A DNA stretch of 64,000 nt, from NCBI GenBank assembly GCA_963989385.1, contig OZ022507.1:59035400-59099399 (forward strand). Direction: 5' to 3'. A model generated the notes under the pieces. That model saw nothing but the letters and a program-made list of their open reading frames with translations, searched no databases and was not told the origin of the DNA. The translations under genes and the position numbers were made by a program. The stretch is from Ctena decussata (taxonomy: Eukaryota > Mollusca > Bivalvia > Lucinida > Lucinidae). Positions 14,001-25,900 of the stretch are shown here, piece by piece (position 1 is the stretch's first letter; every line of letters starts with the position of its first letter).

Positions 14001-16909
14001 GTGTCTTATCCATGACAACGCACCTGCTCACAAGCGTGTTCATGTCCAAGACTTCTTGAAAGAGGAAAAGGTAGTTCAGCTCTCTCATCCACCTTATTCG
14101 CCAGACCTTAGGCCCTGCGATTTTTTCCTGCTTCCTTTACTAAAGAAAACTCTTTCTGGTCATCGTTATGAATCCCGAAGTGCACTTGGTAGTGCAATTT
14201 ACCAGTGTCTTCAGGGTATACCTAAAAAGGCCTCCTTCTCTGCCTTTACAGAATAGATTTCGAGACTTGAAAAGTGTGTTTCCTTCAAGGGAGAATACTT
14301 CGAAGGGTTGAAGTGAAGGAAATGTGAATGGGATTAATAACGCGCCCTGTAGAACCCAAATGACAACATAAAATGAACGCACCTCGTATATCAAGCTCTG
14401 TTAACTAGTAGTAGTATTTCAATTCTCATATCGACGTTGCCCCCGCACCTCAGCGGAACGAATCCATAGCCGCAGTAGCGGGGCGCCGAGCGTCCGTCCA
14501 TAGCTCTTTTGACTATATTCGGGCACTACTTATATAGCGCCATATTAACAGGTTGCATCCACGTTGATTTGGCGTTATTGTCCACTGGCACATACTGACA
14601 TGATAGTAAGTATAATGAGAATCTCTGTTTTCACAGAGTTACGATTCTATTTTAAAGAGATGAAGCCATTTAGGTATTAGCATCACAGCATCTAGGTTTT
14701 TTTTCTTTAACTTTACTCAGGCACTTCCCAACCTGGCAGGTAACAAAGGTCAAATATTGATCTTGCTTTACAAATTATGTTTGTTCTTAACATAATTTGC
14801 GTGGATAAAGCTTTTCACATTGCGTGAACAAAGCTTTCCAGATATTCTTTCCGTCTCATTTTCGTTTTCTGTTTTCTTTCTGTCTTAATGTTCTAAAGGT
14901 CCTGAAACTCTTAAAAGCAGGCAAAGAAAATCCTGCAACTAACAAGCGCAGTTAGAATCTAACAATCTAAGCTGTATGTTTAATATCATAGGCATACCTG
15001 CTCGTCCAGCTTCAAGTAGAAAGGCGTTACCATAGTCCCAGAAATAAAGACCCTTGTTAGCAAGATGATTAATAGCTGCTACTTGACGCCGTAGACTAAA
15101 ATATAGAAAGTAAATATACCTGTACTAGATATTCATTAATTGTATTGTGTGTATTTTGCATTTAGTAAAAAGCCAACATGTGCAAACTGATATAAAGCTA
15201 GACCTCTGACATATTCTCATTAGTGTCCCTAGTCTAAAATGATAAAGCTGAAGCTTGTTACGTTTTTGCAGGTTCACACGATTCCATTGGAACACACTGG
15301 GAATAACATATGAGCCGCGACAAGACAAAACAAACAAGGTTGCATGTGCGCCCAGCGAAGTCTCAGATCAGCCTGGGCATCCGCCCAGTCTGATAAAAGA
15401 CTTCGCTGTGCGCTTATAGGGTAGCTAAGGGTCTTAGCTATCTCCATGCCGATAGCAAAGATTCTGGTCAAACTGGACGGATACCCATGCTGATCTGAAT
15501 CTTCGCTGGACGCACATTCCACTTTGTTGGATTCTTAATGTACCAATGTTTACTTCATACATTTACAGACAGTACAAGTATAACATTAATTCTAACACAG
15601 TGCGCCTATAGAAGCAATGGAAAGTTACCTGTTTTATTCTGCAACAATTCACTGTTTCGGAGCGCGTGAGTCTAATTGCTGACGTCACTGCAACTACTGA
15701 CGTAATTTTGTGACGTTTTGAGACGTTAGACGGTGTAACGTCTCTTTTTCTTTATAAAATCACCATAAAAACGTACATTTGTCTTAGATACAGTTAAGAA
15801 TATTGGCGGTAGCATGAACGCGCTGGCAGGAAGGTTGGGAGAGTTTGACTGAAAAGAATAGTTTTCGGCGTTTTTGAGTGTTAGAATCGTAATAGTTCAG
15901 CTCTAGCATTGAATTGTTGAGTAATAATTCACTGTTTGTCGGTCAGTTGTAAGTAGATATATCACTCGCGCTCCGCGCTCGTGATATTATCTACTTTACA
16001 ACTGACCTCCAAACAGTGAATTATTGCTCAACAATTCACTGCTAGAGCTGATCTATTTCTTAATTCGTATACTTTTCTACAACCCGGTATAACATAAGTA
16101 TACATACGTATGAAAAATAAAGTTTCCTTTTAAAAGGAAAGGCTTGCCAAGTTAGCGCTCATGTAGTTCAATGGTTGTGGTATTTTGTGGTTTATGGTTT
16201 GTGGTCTTGGGAGATGGTATCTTACTTGGAGACACTTTTTTCATTTAAAAACGTCCACACCTGTCGTAACAATGAGGTTACGCTACATTCTGGTTGTTCT
16301 GACAATCATATGATAACCTTCAGTAAAAAGGTCAATTTTTGTATTAATTACTGCTATTGAAAAATATTTCATAAAAGCATTTAGAAATAAGGATTTTCGT
16401 ATTCTGTTATATATTGTTATATAAGAAATTTTAGGACATTAGAAGATTTACTGGGAGTTTCGTCCTGTTTTTTTTTGTGAACTAAGCAGAACTGTGTTTG
16501 TACTTTGGAGCAAATGGACTACACATAACTGGTGAAGTGTAATGAAAATAGTCCAAAGGGTATTCAAGTTACAGAGTGGACAACAAAATGTTAATGGGCA
16601 CTAACATACGGACAGAGACAGATGGACGGGAATTCGATTCCTATATTCCCTGAGCCGTTCGGTTAGGACAAAGTTATGTTCATTATTAGATCGTCAAGTC
16701 TTGATGTTGAAAAAATACATCTTACATTGGAAAAGTTCTTTTACAAGTCCCTTAAGTAAAGTAAGTAAGTAAGGTCTTTATTTAAAGAGGGTAACTCAAT
16801 TGGCGAACAAATCTTCCTTGAGGCCCTCTGATAAGACACATAAACATACAATATATACAAAGTACAATTTGAGACAAAAAAACAACATATCTACAGATAC
16901 TAACAAAAG

Positions 16910-16956
<47 letters not shown>

Positions 16957-19900
16957 CTCTCATAGACATGTTCAATATGCATGTAAATGATATAATGATA
17001 CATCTATTAAGAAAAATGAAAATGTCTTCAGTATTTAAATATCATATAAGGTATGGCAGTGGGGAAGTAAACCCAATTAAGCTATTTTTTCAACCAAGCT
17101 GTGCATTTATTTACAAATGAATGTATAGTTGTAGCATTTTTAATATCTATAGGGATACTGTTCCAGATAAGTGCACCAGAATAAGACATACTGTTTTTAA
17201 ATAGGCCTAAATTAGGTTTAGGTATTAAAAAATTCCTGTTACAAACTGATCGTAAATTAGAAGTCGTATTATTTGAGTTGTTACTCCGCAACTGAAACAG
17301 ATCTGTCACGTATTCCGGGGCCATATTATTCGCAACTTTATACATAACTTTTGCTTTTTACACATAAGATATCTTACACATAAGATGATATATGGTTCAT
17401 GACTGCTGATATGAGAAGGAAATAGTGGAAGTAGTTCGTCCTGCTAGCCTCATTTGTGACAGATTGGTAGGGAAAAAATCTTACCGTCCGCAACAATGGC
17501 TATTATTAAAAGGGGAAACAACTTTAATGACTGTTTGTCTCATTGTTTCTGTTGAAGAAAAGCTGACTACCACTGAGAGGAGGTTATAATGAAAATGATA
17601 GTTCCTTCCCAAACAGTTGCCATAGATCGTCTGCAAATATTCAGCTTATTCTTTTTAGTATATTGTCATCACTGAGTTCAGTTATAAGTAGTGGTTAAGC
17701 CTGTGGTATGTTGTTGTTGTGTTATTGTTTTACGTGCACGGTAAACAGCTACAAGGACGGTCAGTTAATTTAACTACAATATTCCTGTGAAGGCTTAGCC
17801 ATCCTAAGCGCTCAACTATTACTAAGTGCACTAGCTTTCGCCAGTAACTGACAGTTGCACTTCTTGACTCAGCGGAAGCGGAAACGAGAGTAAGTGGCCG
17901 GACTGAATATCGAACCCGGGACCTCTTTTTTTTAGTTAAACGCACCATCGACTGCACTATGCGGCCCAGCAAGTCTGCGGTATAGAGTATAACTGGTAAT
18001 TGGTAATGATTACAAGTCAATGTATTTTTGTTGCTTCCACAGGATGTTTGTTTTCAGAAACTAGCGTGTTGTCCTTGGTAATCACATATTTTGTCATTAT
18101 ATAGGAATTTAATGCAAAAGAAAAAAGAAGTCCTCTATATTTTATTGTCCACGATAAACAGCTATGATCATGTCGGGACGGTCTGTTACCCTAACCACAC
18201 TATTCCTGGGCAGGCTTAGACCTCCTAAGCGGTTAACCAGTACTAAGTGCACATACTTTCACCAGTAACTGACAACTGCCCTTCTAGAATCAGCGAAAGA
18301 AAAACGAAAGTATGTGGCCGGACCGAGTATCGAACCCGGGACCTCTGGCTCTTGAGTCAAAATGCGCTACCGATTGCGCTACGCTGCTTTGACCCTCTAA
18401 ATTTTATTAACCTTTATTCAAAAAGGAAGGTAACTGTTAAAATTGCGTAGGCCTAGAAAATAATGATTTGATGGCAACTGTAAGATACTGATATTTTCCC
18501 ACACATGTTGTGTTTCCTGAATTGAATTTTTTTCAATAAGACACTTACATTAAACTGAATAACATTGTACGTTTATGAAAAAATAAGAAACTGAATTTCA
18601 ATGTACGCTTTTGAAAAAATAAAAAATAGTATCTAGTAAATACGATCAAACACCTTGTCTGTAAAACCAATAAATGCTTTTAAATAAGGCTGTCGGCACA
18701 GACCCTGATCAGACTGTTCCAACCAGTAGTCTAATTTGGATATACACTCTATACTGTTTGTACAGGCATAACAACTATTGTTGAGTCCAAAGTCCAGGTT
18801 TTACAAAGCCTGAAATCCAGGTTTTACACAGCCCGAAGTCCAGAGTCCAAAGTCCAGAGTCCAAGTCCAGTCCATATTTTACATAATGCCCGCGAATTGC
18901 GCATGTCGTTATTTGACCTTATTTGACAGTGGACAATCAAGAAATATTCAAACACACCGGATAAATCAATAAAAAAATAATAACTCATGTTTTCAGTAAG
19001 GCAAAAGATGCTAGACATGTTCGATTATTTGGTGTGCCAGATTGTGGCGTGTCGTTATGTTTCGGTGCTTAGGTAAAAGAAACAGTCAAACGAAGTTGCG
19101 CCCCGTAGACGCTCTCCATATATTGGTTCTCCACTTGCAATTATGAACCATTCTCGAAGCTGGGAACAAATCAGCGTCTTCCGCTGGAGTGCGCATGACA
19201 GGAAGTCTTAACCTGTCTGAATATATGGCTCGCCGCCGAAGCGGCAAGCCAACAATCTCAGTTGCACCCCTGTTGCCGCAGGAAAGTTGAGATAACCCCA
19301 CTACCATCCCCGGGCATGAGTTGTTTAGAAGTGCCGAGTAATTTTTACATGCTTACCTGTCTTGAACAAGATTTTTAAATTTTACAGGATTTTCATGCAT
19401 CATAGTCCGAGCTTCATCGTAACTTATCTGAAATATAGAGAATACTGAATGTAGTACACGAGAAGTGCAACTTTAACTCATTAATGAATGTTTCTAAGTG
19501 AGGTTGCTTTTAAAATTATAGCTAGGACGTTCGGTAAATATGCTGTTACAATAAAAGGAACCATGATGCAATTCTCCAGTATAATATCTGAACCAATCGG
19601 CATCTTTGACCACTTCCATTAGTCTATATGATGCATATTTGCATTTAATTTTGAGAGCGGAACTTATGTCAGACGGAGTGAGTTTTGTATTTTTCATTTA
19701 GTTCTGTACTTTTGTACTCTTCAAATTGAAAACAAATTGAGCTATAACTGACGAAAAATAAACTGAATCAGTATTTGTGCAATTTTCTCATTTAAATTTC
19801 AGTTTCCTCATTTAGAATTTGACGATGAGTGTTTGCCATACTCTTTTCTGTGCTGTTGTATTGACATGAATGAAATCAAGTGTTACCTTAACACATTGTA

Positions 19901-22900
19901 TTCTGGGTATTTTTGTCGTCTGCTGAAATTGTCGTCTGCATCCAAAATCAAGAATATTTTGACAATATCGGTCTAACCAACTCTTGTAGAAATGATGGCT
20001 AGGTAGCAAACAGTTTGGATCTCAGATCAGGCCCCACGTTTGTGGGGCCTGATCTGGATCCAAACTGTTTGCTCAGATACCCCTAAAGGGGTATCCCGAA
20101 TGGAATGGGTTAATTAAGAAAGTATATTCTTTTATTGTTCACTGTGGACCATTTATAAATTTCCATATTCGTTATAATTTATACGCACAAGGAAAAAGAT
20201 GCTGTCAAAATACTCGTATAGTTTACCTGTACTGGATAGTAGCCCCCTAGATACGGGTTGTGACAGGAGGTCTGGTCAGATCCCAGATCAACCAGTAGAT
20301 CCCCAGTTCTATCATATTCCTCCACCAAGCGTTCCCTGAATTTTAAATGTATCAAATGGTTTGTGGTTGTCTAGCAAACCAAAAGCAATATACAATGACA
20401 CGAAATTAACAGATTTGGTAAGAAATATAGTAGTTCAAATGTTTCATCTGCCTCATACTTAGATTGTTATCTATATTGACAATGGGAAGCTTGTTACTAG
20501 GCTTTATGACAAGACGGACGACTTCAATTTTCCCATAGTTAACTTTCCATTTTTGAGTAGTAATATCCTTTCGGCACCTGCATACGGAGTATGTTTCTCA
20601 GCTAGTCCGCTATGCTAGAGCCTGTTTCAAATATCAAGACTTTGTTGAAAGAGTGCTACTCACTCGTAAACTGTTGAAACGGTTATCATAAAGTAAAGCT
20701 TGTGTCGACAGTTAAAAAATTTTATGGGAGACACCATGACCTCGTTGATCCCTACAATGTGGCCGTTTCTAAACTAATTTCCGATTTGATGGTCTCAGCC
20801 GAAGCTTAGTTAAGCATTCAAATACCGGACTTTCATTTTCACTGACGTTTTCCATTGATACACATACATGTATGGCGGGTGTATTTATATAATAGGCAGG
20901 TGATGCTTACTACCCGCGGGCATCTGATCACACCTCTGTTTTGGGGTCTATATCTATGTATCTAAAATATTCCGGAATTATCTATTGGTAAATGACTTAC
21001 GAGTTCGGACCTTTGACCACTTTCATTTGTAACAATAAAATCTTAGAAAAAGGGTATTTATGAATCATAAGAATCTAAGCATACATGGATTATAAGGAAT
21101 CGATAAAACAATTGGCGAAGGCAGGCACCAGGCTGAAATTAGCCATAGTTGTTCGACAATGCCCAAAATCATAGAAACAATATGGAATTAAAAAATCTAC
21201 CCCCTTTTTAGCTATATAATAAACATCTTTCAACCTCAGTGTGCACTCAGTAGCTTTAGATCAATACAACGTTTAGCGGAGCAAAAGGCACAAGTAGGTA
21301 AACTGCTCGTGAGTCGTTCGAAATGAAACAAAGCACTTACCAAAGATCTACAACGTTACCATGGTAGCCGATGCTGGTTGCCAGTTTCTGTCGTCTGGAT
21401 TGTCTGATTAGCCTGATACATTCATTCAGATCACTAGTCTTCTCCAGCAGCCAGCCCTGATTGTACCGCTTGTTCAAGGCTTCCTCACTTACCTTCGATT
21501 TGAAAAAAATGAAAACATCAAAGTAATGCTAAAAGTTATAGACAATTTCATTTTACTTGATTATAAAATATATACTCAAAGGCAAAAGAAAGGACCTAAT
21601 TCATCGACGATCAATCGTGACACCAGCATGTCGCATTAAGCCAGCCACAAACCGCTTTGAGAGGGGATGATTTTCATCTGCCACTGACAGCCTTGTCAAC
21701 ATATACATGATATGCAAACATGATTGTGGTTTGATTCACTGACTTATCTAACAGTAAATTCGTAAAGTCTGATATGGCACATGTGGAAAAAGTGCAAACT
21801 CGAAATAAACGTATGGTGATGCCCATCAAGCATTTCATTCGGTGATATAAGGGGTTGAGCAAAAATAAACTGATGCAGAATTTCAGAAATGTACAGTGAA
21901 AAACAAGAAAAAATTTGGGCATTCAGATAAAGTGTATATTTTCTTTTGCCTCTTGAGTATATACTATTGTGGGAATGCATTAGATTTTTATCATTAGATA
22001 GTCTCAGTGGTTTGATTTTTTTGTTTGCAGAGATCGAATAAAATATTCAGTCCCAAAATTTTTTCTGTTTGCTTTAAAAATAAGCCTAGAATACTACTTG
22101 TGCCCAAACTCTTATTGGCGAAAATTCGCGTTTTCGAAATACAGCCGAAGATATCGTGAATGACAGACTATACTTTCGAATCATTGTTGAAACAAAGTGA
22201 TATCAGCATTGATTCAATGTCGTGATTGATACTGTGTTGTTTCAAACCCACGGCTATTTAGTTAGTTTGGACATTTCCAGTTTAAGAATTACCACACTAT
22301 TCATTATGAAAAAATCAATTTACCTCCGCAATGACCCCGACACATCCGCATATGACAGCAGCCTTAGCTTGAGCCCCACTCATACCGCCTAGTCCAGAAG
22401 TTAGAAATACCTAAAATATGCGCGAACCAAAGAATGAATTCCATACATGTACAAACAAATGCTGGATGCCCATTGGACATGATACGAAGGATCCATGTAA
22501 CTATAGGCGAGTAAGATATATATAAAAGGTAACGATTTCCCAGCCTAGTGTCCATAGGGGAAGTGAAGATTAGAGACCCACTGTATCTTAGGCATAGCAT
22601 ATGAAAGCCGGAACACATTTCTCTCCTTAACCTTCCCCGCTTCGAAAATGGTACCCATTTACTGTGGATTAACAGAGAGAGTTTTTCAGTCGTCGGCTGG
22701 CACAGAGGGAAACCACTCGACCACAAACTATGATAAACTATGACAATGGGCTGCGACATGAATCTAATTCATATATTTGAAAAATAAATCATGCCTTAGA
22801 AATCCTTGCTCTTTGGTAACAGCAAATTAGGACTAGATTACGGTTTATTTAGCAAGTCAGTTTCTCCGTTGTTTAGATGCAGGACAAGGCTTTGATTCAT

Positions 22901-25900
22901 TAAGCCAACCCTGCATTTTCATCTTCTTTGGCCCTTTTTCATTTGTGCGTATGTATGTTGAATGCTTGCAAGAATCTATTCATATCGTCTCTTAAGTGTT
23001 ATACATACATGTATATATTTTAAGGCAGAACAGATATCTGGGATATCTAAACAACTTACTTTTCCAGAGAGATCGCTTGTTCCTAGTTGATTTCTGGCTG
23101 CATTTAGAACGGTCAACTACATCAAAAGAAACAGAGTAAATTTTAATAAGATAAGATAAGATAAGATAAATTGTATTCAAAAGCAATAGGCCATACTGGC
23201 CCTTGTGCACTATCTGTTTACAATTGTAAACAGTTACAGCATAAACTAATTGACAGACAGCATAGTACAAGTTTACAAATATCATCTCCACAACAGAATG
23301 ATAACTATATCTTGCATGAAATACTCAAAAAAAGTGTAATTAAACTGTAATAAGATGCATTATCTACCGTATATATTAATTATAAACGGAGAGATAGCAC
23401 GCACCAAAATATGACAGAATATAACATATTACATGCTAAACAATATCATCATTTCACATGTATACACTTTTCACTGTACTTCAAACTGCCAGAAGCCTGG
23501 TGTAGCAGGAGCATGATTTCCCATCATCATGTCCCTGCCACCCTGTTCCGTATGACACCCTAAGACCCAACCGACACATGTTTCGCATATACATGTAACA
23601 TCTCAAAAGTACAAGTTTTAAGACTACAATATGGCGTGAGTAATATATATATAGTTTGGCTGTACATGATACTGTTCCTCTCACTTAAAGCTTTATAAGT
23701 AAATATAGCTAGATTTCTTAAATCTTTCACGTTTCCTGATGAGAATAATTGTATTAACTTAAACATACTAGGTCGGTTTATGTAATATTTATCAATGTAA
23801 GTTTTTCTGAGATTAAGGTAAGCGGGACATTCGAAAAGAAAATGATATTCATCTTCTAACGTATTACACAATTTACACTTGCGATTTTCATACTGGATTC
23901 GCACTGGTCTAACCCATCTCCCCATCTCAACCTCCAAACGATGTGATGATAAACGAAGTCTTGATAATGCAATTCTAAATTTTTTTATAGTTACAATATC
24001 TAGGTAAGACTGAAAACCAAAGTGAGATATATTTTTGTAAAAGATAGCCCTTGTTGATTCGTTTATTTCTGTATTCCATTTCTGTAAAAAATTATCATGT
24101 AATCTTTGCTTAACTAATGACAGAAAAATATTTGGATTACCTACGTTCTGTTGGAGCCAAACTTCATAAAATCCTAAATTTGCAAATAGATTCCTAACTA
24201 GAAGTGCCCAATTCGTTATTCTATCATTCCCTTCAATATCTGAAAGCATTGTTACGTATATGCGTTTAATATATTTATTTTCTTCCGAATTGACTATTTT
24301 AAGCCAATATTTTATTATCATATAATATCTTTGCGTTTGATAATTAAGCCGTCCTAACTCTCCATATATGAAATTATTCTGGGTACTCTTTTTGACACCT
24401 AAAAGACGCTTGCAAAATTGAAGATGAACTCTTTCTATCTGATTTGCCTTACAAACCCCCCACACTTCTGCCCCATAATTTAAGATTGGAGAAATCAGTT
24501 TGTCAAACAGGTCTAAAGAATGTTTTGGTTTGAAATCATCAAAATTATACAAGTAACTATTCATTTTAAATATCGCCTTTTGAGCCTGTCCTGCAAGTGT
24601 GTTTTGGGCGATATGCATATGATCTGATTCTGAACTTTTACTTGAATAGAAAGTTGGACCATAATCACAAAGCAAAGTCTAAAGAAAGGATTTTAGCATT
24701 AAGATCTTAACAGTTCCAGTATTAGTCACAGCGCACTTTTAGATTTATTTTATTTTATTTATTTTTTTTTTGGTTTCTGTATCAAACGTTTGATGGTGTG
24801 CTATCTAATCCGTACATCATAGTTATTTATTTGGGATTTGAAAAATTTGAAAAATTAGAATAGTGGAATGAAGAAGTGAAGTTAGCAGCATTCTGAAACT
24901 GTTCTGAGTGTTTCATCTAGGTGGTTTACAACGAGGGGTACATCATATACTTATATAGACGGAACATAGGTTCTTTCAGACCTCCCCGCACCCCCACCCC
25001 CACTTTCCCCATAGTCTCTTGTCTGAACCTACCAAATTTCTATTAAACGTTTTCCTTGAACTAGTAGACATATTTACCGTTGTGCCATGAACAATTCCCT
25101 GGGGTCCAATATAGCAGTAGCTACCTGCTGTCATCTGGCCATACCTACATCAGCAAAATATGCCAGGAAGTGGTAGCAATCAAGTACCGTAAAAGCGGTA
25201 ATTTTCGCGGGTTCAAATTTTCGCGGTTAAGTTCCAAAAACATAAACATTACTTTTCGCGATTTTTAATTTTCGCGGTTAGCAACCTGCCGCAGGTTAGT
25301 GAAAGAACTGGTTCAAGTGAAAAGTACCAGCAATTACCGAAGCAAACAGAAACCAGATATATGAACACTGTGTCCACAGACGACACTTTGTAAGAATCAG
25401 GAAATTATTTCGCGATTTTAATATTCGCTGTTTCTAAGTGACCGCGAAATGCTGCGAAAAATGGAACACCGCGAAAATTATCTTGTATACGGTATGCATA
25501 TCGATCGAATACTTTAAAACGGCTAGCCAGTGTAGTATTCGTTTGATATGATAGTGTTGCTTAAATAAAAATGTTGAACAGCTTAGATCGAGAACAACAG
25601 TGTGCAAATAGGAATACAAAAAAGATCATATATACTTATTTTTATCTTAATCTGTATTTTTATTATTTATTTAGATTATTTTGTTTGCAGTTGCAGTGTA
25701 AACATTGCTTTGCAAATTGAAAATTTTAAAGCAGTTACTGAGTAAGCAAGTATGTTATTACTTTGGATGTCCTTATTATACACTTACATTACACTTTTGG
25801 CGGGAATTTACTTACAGCGTTACTCCAAGAGCAAACATTTTCTCATACATTTCTCTAGAAGAATAGTTCGGAATCACCTATAATAAAACATTGCCAAATG

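Larger units (their letters stand above)
7417..14386 (+). mobile_element. Mariner-TIR-bounded composite element filling UROC1 intron 12
   Basis: The left end TA-CGAGGGTCGTTCATTT (from 7415) and right end AAATGAACGCACCTCG-TA (to 14388) are inverted repeats of a mariner type with TA duplications. Inside are a second inverted repeat pair (about 7530-8310 and 12796-13560, roughly three-quarters identical by eye), a decayed mariner transposase at 13774-14256, a SINE at 9766-9954 and tandem-repeat elements at 8760 and 10248. Total 6970 bp. Either a large foldback mariner that collected insertions, or two neighbouring inverted copies. Confidence 0.65.

Noticed and set aside
16800..17120. 106-codon frame with a (Ser-Leu)n run
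   Set aside because: Translation of the (CT)n microsatellite in the LINE 3' region on the wrong strand.
18300..18393. Possible tRNA gene on the minus strand
   Set aside because: A and B boxes are present but the acceptor stem does not pair and it is fused to a repeated SINE body.
22364..22759. 131-codon minus-strand frame
   Set aside because: Overlaps UROC1 exon 8 in another frame and has no family likeness; composition is that of random intron sequence.
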